Positions 12,901 through 23,092 of a DNA stretch of 64,000 nucleotides are shown in pieces (position 1 is the first letter of the stretch; every line of letters begins with the position of its first letter). Both the position numbers and the translations under genes were made by a program. The notes beneath the pieces are model-generated. The model saw only the letters and a program-made list of their open reading frames with translations. It ran no database searches and had not been told where the DNA came from. The DNA comes from Sweltsa coloradensis (taxonomy: Eukaryota > Arthropoda > Insecta > Plecoptera > Chloroperlidae), in assembly GCA_024449915.1 (NCBI GenBank), contig JAMZAV010000026.1, positions 372,001 to 436,000 of the forward strand, read 5' to 3'.

Positions 12901-15900
12901 GCTGCCGACATCATCGAGTTCTTCGACTCATTCAAGGACGAGACCATAGCCAAGGAGCCGGTGCTGGTCCTCCTCACACTCGGCATCTGGTCGTGGTCGT
13001 TGCTGCAGTTCACGGTCGTGCTCACGGCCACCAAGAGTCGCAAGTCCCGGCTCACCACCACACAGAGGTAACAGTTCGCCTCACACTCGCACTCACACTC
13101 ACACTCACACTCACACTCACACTCACACTCACACTCACACTCACACTCACACTCACACTCACACTCGGCATCTGGTCGTGGTCGTTGCTGCAGTTCACGG
13201 TCGTGCTCACGGCCACCAAGAGTCGCAAGTCCAGGCTCACCACCACACAGAGGTAATAGTTCGCCTCACACTCGCACTCACACTCACACTCACACTCACA
13301 CTCACACTCACACTCACACTCACACTCACACTCACACTCACACTCACACTCACACTCACACTCACACTCACACTCACCTCACAGCTCACTCCTCACCCAC
13401 ACCACCCACACTCACACCACACTGAATCATGTTCGTGTCCCTCTGCAGTTCACTCTGCTCACGCCACCAAGAGCCCACATCCGCTCAACCACCACCACAG
13501 AGTACAGTTCGCCTGCACACGTCGCTCACGCACAACTCCACACCTCACACCACACAATACACACCTCACACTCGCACTCACACTCACACTCACACTCACA
13601 CTCGGCATCTGGTCGTGGTCGTTGCTGCAGTTCACGGTCGTGCTCACGGCCACCAAGAGTCGCAAGTCCAGGCTCACCACCACACAGAGGTAATAGTTCG
13701 CCGAAACTCTGCCAGGACCTCATCCCGCTACTTCTTCACTCCTTGCTAAACCAAACATCTCTACAATCATATATAAAATTTAAAAAAATATTATGGTATA
13801 TTTTCATTTCTACCCTTGAATTAACATTATTACTTTAGCGGGTGTTGGTGATGATATGCTTTCGTTCTGACTTCCGTTCTAATAGAGAATTTTCCTGTCA
13901 GACCCCGGGCAGGATTCGCCCCAGTGAATGCTTCTGCTGATCGGAAATGGTCATTAAAAAACGTCAAATTATAGATTAACTCATTCTAAATGAATCAACA
14001 ATATAAAGATTGCATATTGAAAGCTGATGGTTCATTGTTGAGTAAGAACTCCCGAAAATTGCTATGCCCATGGCTGATGGGTATTATGATTGCGTTATAG
14101 ATAATCGGGTTGCTCATGTTTCAGGAAGAAGCAAGTGGTGAAGAAGTCTGGAGGGCGTTGCGCTCGCTGTTGTACAATCGACGTATGGGGTGAGTGACCA
14201 GCTAATCGTTACTCTAAAACACATGGGTTGTTGCCAGACTTGTTGTAAATCAGCTACCAATGAGAGACAACCCCATTACTTTTATTTGCTTAACGTCTAA
14301 CTCAGTTGCAAACGCTGATCTAATACGTCTGCTCGGCAGTACGGGCTAGTGGAGGAACCTATATATTACTGTCCAGGATACATCATCCTTTTGGATGGGA
14401 CGTAAAGCCGTTGGTCCCTTTTGGTACTTATAAAAAGGAGTAGGCTACGTGCCGGTACCGGGTCTCCCCTCCTCCCTTCTATTCATCCTTCATCCTCGTC
14501 TTTCACTACTCATCGTTTCGAATAGCCTTAGTGCATAATGAAACGTTAAACAATATACCAATCAATCTTAATAAGGACTTAAGAATGCATTAAAAGTTAA
14601 AACCTCATACCGCTCTTGTGACTTAAAGCCAGTCTCCCCCCTTATAAACCAGTATAGTAAGTGTAACTGAAGGCTGGTATCGAACCAGCTACTTGCCGGT
14701 AAGATAGTAACCCTGCTCTCCCCCCGTAGGTATCGGGCTCAACATCGCCCTCCAGGACCTCCCGTTCTTCGTGTTCCGTCTCCTCCTGATCGTTCACTAC
14801 CGCATCATCACCTACATGAACGTGTTCTTCACTTGCAAGAACACCCTGGTGATCGTGCTACAGTTGTACCGGCTGTACGTGCTGCAAGCCGAGGCCAGGA
14901 GCAAGAAGAAGAAGAGCAGAGCCAATCAGAAGACGCCGGCAATAGCCGCCATATCGGGGGCGGTGGTGTACCCCAGTCCGCAGGTGGGTGCGCATACACT
15001 TGGTGCAAGACACCCAACCCAACCCCGCCACAAACAAACAGAGACGTACCGTAAGGTGGGGTGAATAGGAACAGTTTCGTAAGTTAACTTCTTGTTATTT
15101 CAACATGAATCATAGTAAACCAATGAGATATTTTTTAAATTATAGCTATGTGGTACCTTTAAATAATATAACCAACCATTAACAGAGTATATGAATATTT
15201 ATATTTTATTTTTATTTTTATATTGTGCGTTCCTATTCACCTCCATGTGGGGTCAATAGGAACAGGGATATAAATATGCCTGAAAATACATATAGATATG
15301 CTAGCTGTTCCTATTAACCCTAGCCAGGGGTCAATAGGAACACAAATTACACTTAAAAAAAAATATATCTTGATAATGGAGTCCTACGTTTATAAGATAT
15401 GTAACTCTTCCCAGATAAAGAGAAATGACAAAGTTTATCAGCTCTCTCAAATGTGCCAATGCTTTTCATAACATTGAGGCTGATTTTCTATTATAAAGGC
15501 TGCGGTTGTCAAGTTTAGTCTATTTTTAGAGGGAACTGCAAAATGTAGTGTACCAACTACAAAAAACCTTATGTGAGCCGTTTAAAAAGAGCGGCAATTA
15601 CGAATTTAGTATTATTTAGAGGAAGTTTTGTTCCTATTCACCCCATAGTTCCTATTCACCCCATGTTACCGGTACCTTTAATTTTGACATCGCCACTAAG
15701 CATTTTACATACCGGTACCTATCCTCCCCTTCCCCCACCCAACAAGGAAACATGTAGTTGTTATGAAAATGTGCAAATGTGTAAGTTATTATGTGGCAAA
15801 TAATATTATGTAGGCACACTATTTAAGTCTAAATATTTTTTACTATTGTACACCCGGCGTCAGAAGTAGGCCTAAATCAAGGGGTATCGTTGTATCTATA

Positions 15901-18177
15901 CTATACATACACTACTTACTTCATACTTATACTTCTGACGCCGCGGGTGTACCTTTGATGTCTGCTTTCAAATTAGAACTATTCAACTCATGACACTTGT
16001 AGGAATGCAAAACAAAATACACTCATCAATCAACCTGCCTGCAAAAAGTGTTTGTGAAGTATGATACTTACATAGAGATATTTATCTCACCAACTTGTGT
16101 TTGTGGCAGGAGCGTCGGCCTCCTATGGCGCTGTCTAACGGCGAGAGCTCGAGCCACGACGACGAGACCCTGGTGCTGCAGGAGCTGACCGTGCGACCTA
16201 AACAGCGGTAAGTGCTGCTGCGTGCGGTGGAGACCCGCCCTAATAGCGGTGGTGTTACACCTCTTGCCTTGTGCTGCTGCGTGCGGTGGAGACCCGCCCT
16301 AATAGTGGTGGTGTTACACCTCTCGTCTTTTGTTACAGGTGTAGGACTGGCAGAGAGCGCGGGTATCGTCAAGACACCGGCTACTCCACAGCTTCGAGTA
16401 GCCACGCGTCTCTGCCACAGGCCAAGGTATCAATATTTTCGTTTTAAGCTCGCTTTTGTCAAATTTCCCCTCATCTGCATACTGTAACCCTTCCATATAA
16501 TGCTACCACTTTTAAGTATCAGTCATCATCATGTTTGAAACCAATCTGAAACCCCATGTTCTTCAAACTGTTTTGGATCCCAAGCTCCGTTTTCAAAACG
16601 CATTAAAATCTACACTCTATTACAAGTAATCTCTGGCTCAGACGTCTCCTATAACTATCTATTACCCCTCTTTTCCCGCTCCCACTTCACTTCTCCTTTT
16701 TCGGTCAACCAACCCTCATTATCCCCTCCCCCTCATACCCTACTCTTATCGAGGTGAGTATGGAGGGAAAAAAAGTCCTACGACAGAGATTCCTTGCCAT
16801 TGACTGTATTTCCACTTGCATTGATGTCTTAAGACTGTTTGCCAAGCTCGGGCCAACTTTTTTTACAATGTTGGGAAATTACTATACAAATTAACTGTTT
16901 AGTGTCATATTTACGGTCAATTAATAAGAAAAGTGAGCAGTATTTGGAAAATGTGCCTTAATACCAACTATTTCACATTCTTACTCAACATTTTGGTGCA
17001 AACCACAACCCAAGAGGACAAATAATAGAGCTTCCAAGTGATCCTGAATTTACCTCTGCATTCTGCGTCAAAGCCTGGTTTTCTCGAGCTTAGCCGACAG
17101 TCTTAAACCTCTTTGTTGACAGCACGGGTATTATTGTTGGTGCTGCAAGTGTATTCTAATGGTGATGGTTGACTTGTTTCTCTCACTTCAGGTGAAGGCT
17201 GATGGGAGACAGAGGAGTCGAGTAACGAAGCCCAGCGCCAGGTAGCTATACAATCTACCTTTGAGTGGAAAGTGTCGGGTAGAGCCCTAACCCTCTGACT
17301 CTATGAACGAACAAACCTTGCCGGTGTTAGCGTCATAAGCGAGTGATGGTAGTAAACCAGCAGACGACAATTATTATAAATACGAATCGCTGGGTTAGCC
17401 AATATAGCATTGAAATGACGCTAACATCTAATTCGAGGCTACACGACGAAGTTTTACTAGATTAAGTGTAATCCATGAGACTAGAATCAAAGCGAGATGA
17501 GTATTTTAAATGGTGCATAAATTTCGGTCAATTTGGTGGAGGTGCCGGGTTAACCAGAGAACTAAATCTTGCAGAGCTCAGTCTATATTTACATAGAATT
17601 TGGTGGAGGTGCCGGGTTAACCAGAGAATTAAATCTTGCAGAGCTCAGTCTTTATTAACATAGAATTTGGTGGAGGTGCCGGGTTAATGAGATACTTTTC
17701 TATTGTAATACAAGCGTTGTGATATTCCTAATAAATGATTATAATTTATAATGATATTCTTAAAATGACTAATAAAATAATACTATTGGGTAGATAGTAG
17801 AGATGACATGTTATTGTGCCTAATTCAAGGGTGGGGGTTGTTGCAGAGTCGAGAGTCGCAGCTCGACCGAACAGAGCCGGTCACGCGACCGAGACCGACG
17901 ACGAGGTCGATCCATCGAGGATGATCTGGACCGCTCTCTGGATCACAGCAGTGACCTGGGTAGTGACGCGACCCTGAGCCGAGAGCGTCGCCCGAGGAGG
18001 TCCGAGCCGGACCGGAAGAAGCCGAGGGAGCGCGACGTCGAGGCGGCTCCGGAGAGGAAGAAGAGGGGGCGATACTCGGAGGAGCGGGATACGGACACCT
18101 CGCTGGAGAGAGAGGAGCGCAGGCTGATGAAGAGGGAGAGGCAGCGGAGGAGGGAGGAGAGCGACGAGGCGGTCTGA
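9713..18177 (+). CDS. TMEM26: TMEM26-like multi-pass membrane protein (10 exons)
   Basis: The exons join in consistent phases to a 537-codon frame: 9713-9906, 12013-12217, 12520-12666, 12886-13067, 14125-14189, 14730-14983, 16110-16207, 16339-16426, 17192-17241 and 17847-18177. Matches to vertebrate TMEM26 are clear in four places: the N-terminal hydrophobic exon, LIIGRWMLPKGDLTRDELSQ (exon 3), YIGTAADIIEF (exon 4) and the hydrophobic exon 6. TMEM26 is a predicted eight-pass membrane protein of poorly known function, used as a beige-fat marker in mammals. Human TMEM26 is about 368 residues. Here residues 350-537 form an extra charged tail, rich in Arg, Glu and Ser, with RS/RD/RE runs. The frame continues after the TGA stop for 44 codons containing a membrane segment. 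Identity is confident; the start of exon 2 is less certain. Confidence 0.9.
12013..12217 (+). CDS. TMEM26: TMEM26 exon 2
   Basis: It contains ITPAIWLLELDKVDRRL, matching the TMEM26 IVPSLWLLEL segment, and then an acidic/basic loop. The donor is TTCGGG|GTAAGA, phase 0. The acceptor at CCCAG|CAG keeps the frame. An alternative acceptor at TTCGCCAG|C (start 11974) has a better pyrimidine tract, is also in frame and would add 13 residues. Confidence 0.75.
12520..12666 (+). CDS. TMEM26: TMEM26 exon 3
   Basis: It encodes the conserved block LMLILIIGRWMLPKG and then LTRDELSQLLL. The acceptor GTGCACAG follows a (TG)n tract at about 12491-12514; the donor is CTACTG|GTAACA. Both sides are phase 0. Confidence 0.92.
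12886..13067 (+). CDS. TMEM26: TMEM26 exon 4
   Basis: It encodes VYIGTAADIIEFFDSF and a following membrane segment with TLGIWSWSLLQFTVVL. The acceptor is GTGTCCAG|GTC; the donor is CAGAG|GTAACA, phase 2. The 3' half, from about 12975, is copied several times downstream. Confidence 0.9.
13078..13710 (+). repeat. CACTCA array with partial copies of TMEM26 exon 4
   Basis: Hexamer (CACTCA)n tracts fill about 13081-13166, 13268-13378 and 13568-13602. Between and after them lie copies of the 3' half of exon 4, running from ACTCGGCATCTGGTCGTGG through the donor CAGAGGTAA: near-perfect copies at about 13161-13260 and 13596-13700, and a degraded one at about 13425-13520. The unit is therefore exon fragment plus donor plus hexamer array, repeated within intron 4. 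Confidence 0.9.
13711..14124. other. Rest of TMEM26 intron 4
   Basis: AT-rich intron sequence ending in the acceptor TGTTTCAG at 14124. No repeat or RNA was recognised. Confidence 0.6.
14125..14189 (+). CDS. TMEM26: TMEM26 exon 5
   Basis: A short exon of 65 bases encoding a basic, cysteine-containing loop (KKQVVKKSGGRCARCC). It links exon 4 (phase 2) to exon 6 (phase 1) without breaking the frame. The donor is TATGG|GGTGAG. It corresponds to the loop before the DLWNIG segment in vertebrates. Confidence 0.8.
14730..14983 (+). CDS. TMEM26: TMEM26 exon 6
   Basis: It encodes the last conserved membrane segments, including IALQDLPFFVFRLLLIVHY and NTLVIVLQLYRLYVLQAEA, matching vertebrate TMEM26. 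A lysine-rich stretch follows. The acceptor is CCCCCGTAG|G, phase 1; the donor is CCGCAG|GTGGGT, phase 0. Confidence 0.92.
15051..15669. mobile_element. MITE with GGTGAATAGGAAC termini in TMEM26 intron 6
   Basis: The left end GTAAGGTGGGGTGAATAGGA is mirrored at the right end by TCCTATTCACCCCATGTTAC. The motif GGGGTCAATAGGAAC recurs inside in both orientations. The interior is AT-rich with no transposase frame, so it is non-autonomous. Confidence 0.8.
15848..15953. repeat. Hairpin-forming inverted repeat
   Basis: ACACCCGGCGTCAGAAGTA and its near-perfect complement TACTTCTGACGCCGCGGGTGT flank an approximately 65-base AT-rich loop. It could be a very short MITE; nothing shows that it is transcribed. 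Confidence 0.6.
16110..16207 (+). CDS. TMEM26: TMEM26 exon 7 (cytoplasmic tail)
   Basis: It encodes an acidic, serine-rich tail segment (NGESSSHDDETLVLQEL) with no membrane segment. The acceptor is TGTGGCAG|GAG; the donor is CAGCG|GTAAGT, phase 2. It is outside the conserved TMEM26 core and supported by frame, splice sites and GC-rich codon use. Confidence 0.75.
16211..16326. repeat. Tandem duplication in TMEM26 intron 7
   Basis: A unit of about 60 bp beginning GTGCTGCTGCGTGCGGTGGA occurs twice in a row with very few differences, just after the exon 7 donor. Confidence 0.8.
16339..16426 (+). CDS. TMEM26: TMEM26 exon 8 (tail)
   Basis: It encodes a low-complexity Ser/Arg segment (GYRQDTGYSTASSSHASLPQ). 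The acceptor is TTGTTACAG|G; the donor is GCCAAG|GTATCA, phase 0. The frame is preserved on both sides. Confidence 0.7.
17192..17241 (+). CDS. TMEM26: TMEM26 exon 9 (tail)
   Basis: A 50-base exon encoding VKADGRQRSRVTKPSA. The acceptor is CTCACTTCAG|G; the donor is GCCAG|GTAGCT, phase 2. It is supported by splice sites and frame only. Confidence 0.6.
17532..17687. repeat. 67-bp tandem repeat carrying the GGTGGAGGTGCCGGGTT motif
   Basis: The motif TTTGGTGGAGGTGCCGGGTT starts at 17532, 17599 and 17666, an exact period of 67 bp. The spacer (AACCAGAGAAYTAAATCTTG...) is conserved between the first two units. The same motif occurs singly at about 9318, 10935 and 18746. Confidence 0.85.
17847..18177 (+). 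CDS. TMEM26: TMEM26 exon 10 (RS-like C-terminal tail, TGA stop)
   Basis: It encodes about 110 residues dominated by Arg, Glu, Asp and Ser (for example SRSRDRDRRRGRSIEDD and EERRLMKRERQRRREE). It ends at TGA 18175-18177 in the context GTC TGA CGT. The acceptor is TTGTTGCAG|A. The other two frames are closed early, which supports the chosen frame. Confidence 0.85.
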
Positions 18178-18312
18178 CGTCATCGCTGGGGCTTGGCGGC
18201 CATCTTGGTGCTGTTCCTCGTCATCATAGCGCTGTGTATGGTGTTCATCTACGGAGGGATCACGGAAGAGGGGCTTGTTCTGGCGCGGCGCTCGGGCAGC
18301 GTGACATCATAG
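18178..18312 (+). other. In-frame extension after the TMEM26 TGA, with a membrane segment
   Basis: After TGA the same frame stays open for 44 codons to TAG at 18310-18312. It encodes RHRW, a strongly hydrophobic stretch (LAAILVLFLVIIALCMVFIY) and a short polar end (EEGLVLARRSGSVTS). The basic residues before the helix look like a normal juxtamembrane border. The stop may be leaky, may be a CGA-to-TGA nonsense allele, or may be a sequence error. The conservation of this stretch is unknown. Confidence 0.6.
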
Positions 18313-18845
18313 AGGGGCCTTGGGCCGCATCATTGAGCATACAAGTAGAGACCCGGGGCTATTTCTCTATTATAGCGTGAAGCTTTGTTTGATGTTTTGT
18401 ATTTGTAAGTGAGTCCTGTCCGGATAAATCTATGCTAGCCGTCTAGTGTATATCCGGCAGTTGAACGCGATACAGAAACAGCCGCAAGAGTAGTTTTACT
18501 ACTCCATAACACATACTAACTGCATGAAGTATGGAGGGTATCGTCACATAATGGGAATTTGCATTAAATTGACAAAATAATGAAGGCAGAAAAATTTATT
18601 ATTAAAATAGGTCAATGAAATGCACGTAGATACGAGGATGAACGTTTCGATCACATTAAACGTAAAATGTCTTTTCTTTCTGAAACTGTGGATAACAAGA
18701 GACAAGAAGGCCACATTTAATTTATAACTAAGATTTACAGACAAATTTGGTGTAGGTGCCGGGTTTTAAAATAATTGTATGATTGTAATAATTAAAATAA
18801 TTGGTATCTAGTTTAATTATAATTATTAGCTATATATTGTAGATC

Positions 18846-18851
18846 AATAAA
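18846..18851 (+). terminator. Candidate polyadenylation signal of TMEM26
   Basis: AATAAA in the context GATCAATAAAACAAG, about 670 bases after the TGA stop and on the gene strand. No cleavage-site evidence is available. Confidence 0.45.
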
Positions 18852-19778
18852 ACAAGTTTGGTGCATTCCGGTACTTATTTGCGCAAGGAATTGCAGTGGA
18901 AAACCCATGTTATTAATTATTATATTAAATTTGTACATGGTTTTTAACCATTATTGTTATTATTTGATATGTTATGGCTACATTTGTTTGAGACTTTTGG
19001 TTCTATTTGAATTTAAACAGTGAATGAACTGAAATTTTTAACACATTTCGGTTTTACTAGTAAAACATGTTGGTATTCTCATGGACTTAAAAATAGTAAC
19101 TGGCAGTTTTATGGTGCACTTTGACAACCATTGGCATTCACCAAAACGCCCGAATAACACACCAATAAAATCTTATAATATGGTTGCTAGCTAGTAGTAG
19201 TATAGTCTATCGATATACAATTACACTACAACGGTTGGTATAATATTAAGTATTTTTAGGTCTCTTTAAATAATGCATAGGGATTAAAATCTGATATTAT
19301 TGGTCAGCAAAAAAAAATTTAGTTTAGGCCTACTATATGTCTTGTAACTTAAAATTTGCCTACCTATTAATGTTGATATGGTTAAAATTGTTATGAAATT
19401 TTAGATCTAATTTTATAATAATGTACACTGTATGAAGACTATCTGATCTTCTGACTCGATGTTAAACCATATTATTAAGTTTATTCTTACTACTTGCAAG
19501 GTGTATGAGCTTATAACACTGCCTTGTAATGTAGGCATGTAGGTATACTAAAAAATAAAAATGCCATTATACAGATCCAGTCCAGTCTAGAGGGTTGAAG
19601 TTATCAAGAAACAGATAACGGCAGGAGAATATTCACTACAAACGCAACAATATAAAAATAAGATTTAAAAAAAAAAATTTATTTGTTTAAAATAGACGAC
19701 GTCTATCCTATTCAGTTGAAAAACTGATTTACAAAGGTCTATTGTCTCTTCTCTTTATCAAAATGTGACTGTGCCTTT
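18852..19778. other. AT-rich intergenic stretch, nothing recognised
   Basis: Sequence between TMEM26 and the long palindrome. No frames or repeats could be supported. Confidence 0.5.
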
Positions 19779-21168
19779 ATAATCCTGTCAAATAAGAATT
19801 GTTGGAGGAAAAAATTGCAATGTCGCTGAATTTTTGCAGAGACCTTCCTTAAAGGATACTTATCAACATACTAAAACTCCCCTACAATCGGACTGGAGCT
19901 TCGGCCGCCATATTGGAAAATGGCGGCCAAAAAGTGTTTGTTATCGAATATCTCCAAATTTGTTTGAGATAGACAAAATATCTCAATGGCAAAAATATTT
20001 CCCACTTAATTCCCTACAAAACAGACGTCATCTATAGTTTTGGTAGGGGCAAAGGTTACGTCACAAAATCATGGTTTATATGTTCCTTATTGTAGTACCA
20101 GCTAATTTCCAAATTTTCAAGCCCAGCATTAAACAATGCCCGGTAAATCCGCAAGAAATCGATTTAAATACAAAAGAACTTTTGTACGGCGTTCATGAAA
20201 GCTTCCATTAGTATTTAAAAAAATCAGTTCTGCGAAATCGGATTTTGCATTTACCCGGAATTTGGGTTTTTCCATTGTTGGCATTTCCTAAAAAATGCCA
20301 TATTTTACTGTCCATTATTAAGCACAAAATAGCATTGGAGGAAAAATTCTTTGTACGCACATTGAAATGACTTAAATAATGATCCGATTACAACCAAAGT
20401 TTAAATCCAATATGATTGCTTATTCCTAATATTCACAATATGAATACTGTTTTCGTGCTGTTTTTACACTCTTTTTGTTACATCATTCACTTTGATGTTG
20501 TGGATATTAGGAATTAGCAGCCATATTGGATTTAAACTTTGGTTGTAATCGGATCATTATTTGAGTCATTTCAATGTGCGTAGGAAGAATTTTTCCTCCA
20601 ATGCTATTTAGTGCTTAATAATGGACAGTCAAAAAGGGCATTTTTGAGGAAATGCCAACAATGGAAAAACCCAAATTCCGGGTAAATGCAAAATTCGATT
20701 TTGCAGACCTGATTTTTTAAAATACTATGGAAGCTTTCATGAACCCCGTACAAAAGTCCTTTTGTATGTAAATCGATTTCTCACGGATTTACCGGGCATT
20801 GTTTGATGCTTGGCGTGAAAATTTGGAAATAAGCTGTTACTCCAATGAGCAACATATAAACCACGATTTTGTGACGTAACCTTTGCCCCTACCAAAACTA
20901 TAAAAGACACCTGTTTTGTAGGAAATTAAATGGGGTATATTTTTGCCATTGAGATATTTTGTCTATCTCAAACCAATTTGGAGATATTCTATAACAAACA
21001 CCTTTTGGCCGCCATTTTCCAATATGGCGGCCGAAGCTCCAGTCCGATTGTAGGGGAGTTTTAGTATGTAAATAAGTATTATATAAGGAAGGTCTCTGCA
21101 AAAATTTAGCGACATCGCAATTTTTTCCTCCATACGTCAATATACGATCTTATTTGACAGGATTATTA
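19779..21168. mobile_element. 1.4-kb palindromic fold-back element
   Basis: Two arms of about 650-690 bp are inverted copies. AATCCTGTCAAATAAG at 19780 pairs with CTTATTTGACAGGATT at about 21149-21164, and pairing runs inward to a centre near 20450-20490. Each arm contains GGCCGCCATATTGGAAAATG. Short frames of 67 and 80 codons in the arms give nearly the same peptide, but only because the arms are copies. Arm identity is high, with scattered substitutions. Confidence 0.85.
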
Positions 21169-21498
21169 GCAATCTATTATTACATTGATATTCAAACTAA
21201 TTGTGCACTTACCTTGTTTTTGTCCAGCGTTGCTTTAGGGCTTGATAGAATAAACGCTACGATGATCTGGTTGAAGGTTTGACAGAATAATAACCTCATT
21301 GATCCTCTAAATCTTTCCCGTAAAACAGGGTACAGCCCACACAGCTTTATGGGGGCTTTATAGAAACCAAAAATTATTATTTTATTTACGTATATTTTTG
21401 TAAAGTGCTTGCAAGCAAATCTCAAACATCACGATTTTACATATAGTACTTAACTGTTATTTCTTATATGCGATATATACACATTTCACTATTAAAAA

Positions 21499-21767
21499 AG
21501 GCCGCGTTCACACAACTTTGTTTTAGTCTTAAGAAATTGTTATTGTTATCAGAAATCCGATATCCTGATTGGTTAGTAATGTTTCAGTGGCCTGTCATAA
21601 TGAAGTTACTCCTTTTCATTGGTCGTCGTAAGGATTATTGATGTCTGATTGGTCCGTCGTAAGAATTTTGTTTTTGTTATAACAAATTTCTTAAGACTAA
21701 AACAATAACAATTTAACACGTATGTCCTATCCCCTTATAACTAAACGAATAAGTGTGAACGTGGCCT
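21499..21767. mobile_element. Short MITE with AGGCCGCGTTCACAC termini
   Basis: AGGCCGCGTTCACAC at 21499 is mirrored by GTGTGAACGTGGCCT ending at 21767. A second inner inverted pair (TTTTAGTCTTAAGAAATT) extends the arms. Non-coding. Confidence 0.8.
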
Positions 21768-23080
21768 AATGTAACGTTATGTTTAAAAATGCTATAATTA
21801 AATATCAGGGTATGTGGGATAGTGGGTAATTTTGCTGCATCACAGATCTTTGTAATATAATATAATATAATAGTAATAATAATTATAATATATAATATAA
21901 TAATATAAAATTATTATCTGAAATATGTTTATTCATGTTCCCAGTAGCATGTACATTTTAGTGTTGTAAAGTAACTATTTAAAAAACGAGGGTCTTTCTG
22001 TCGCGTTTTGTCACCAGGGCACAGTACAGAACAACCCGGTCCACGACTGCTTTTTAAACATAAGAATTCTCGCGTCCATGGTTAGTATTACACATAATTT
22101 ATTCGTTGCATTGATTTAGACCAATTACAGGTATATTGTACAAAGAAACATTAATAATTGTTGGTCCCACTCAGGTTATACTAGTATCTATGGTCCCACT
22201 TATGCCTAGCCTACGATTGACTGTAGTCATGACAGTAACTGTCACTAGGGCCACTTACCTTTGCGTCTTCTCAATCTTTTGTTGCACACAGCCTTTTAAA
22301 CTAGGATGGATAGAGAACCAAATTTTAATACCTTGGTGGAGTTTCTGTGGACAATTTGCCTTTATTATTAAATCCTCAATTCCGATTGTTTCTGGTATTC
22401 TCCGGTAACGGGAAGGTCAACCTTGGTGAGCGTTACCATTATAGTTGTGTAATAAAATGGTAATATAACATTAATATTATGAATGTTACTTATTAGGCTC
22501 TTAAAAACCGTATGTCAAATGTGAATGTAGCTTGTGCTGACATAGAGCAGCCATGTTGGTTTAGACCGCATGTTTCTGTGCTGCACTCTGGTGGTGAAGC
22601 TTTAAAAGATCCCCATTAGATTTTTACTATTTTACAGGAAATATTGTTTTATGGTGGTGGTCATGGTAGGTCTAATCTGGTTGGAAACCACTGTACTCGG
22701 AGGCTAGGCAAGTGTACAATTTCACACTGACTCTCCGTCGTAGCCTCTGGAATTAATTAAGATTGCATGCCTCGCAATGACAACGCACACTTTGGCTCGA
22801 CATGTCACTCGAGTCTTCTCGAGAGCTGTAAGACTTTGAGTAGACCTACCTACCATCCTACTGTGTTACGTTCTCTTTAATTTTGTTCAATAGTTAGTTT
22901 AATCTTGTTTTGTCTACTTTTGCAGCATTCAAGATCCCACTCCAGTGACGCCAACATAGTGGTGAAAATATACACATAGGCCTACAACGGCAATCTTGGC
23001 AACTGTAAATAGGATAACCTGGGTATTTCAGAGATGAAAAAATTTACTAAAACTTGTACATATGTTGAAAAATTACATCA
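21768..23080. other. Intergenic stretch downstream of SFSWAP
   Basis: AT-rich sequence with a TAATA-rich tract near 21855-21915. No supported gene was found. Confidence 0.45.
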
Positions 23081-23082
23081 TT

Positions 23083-23092
23083 TATTTATTTT
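23083..23092 (-). terminator. Candidate polyadenylation signal of SFSWAP
   Basis: TTTATTTATT on the plus strand gives AATAAATAAA on the gene strand, about 720 bases after the SFSWAP stop. It is the first such signal I noticed downstream. Confidence 0.35.

Noticed and set aside
13052..13246. Ser/Val and Thr/Leu repeat frames over the CACTCA arrays
   Set aside because: A hexamer repeat is open in several frames by construction; no evidence that it is translated.
13081..13380. CRISPR-like regular array
   Set aside because: A six-base tandem without spacers in an animal genome; simple sequence only.
19834..21140. Two similar peptides of 67 and 80 codons in opposite orientations
   Set aside because: They are the two arms of one palindrome, so their similarity is DNA-level and not evidence of a conserved protein.
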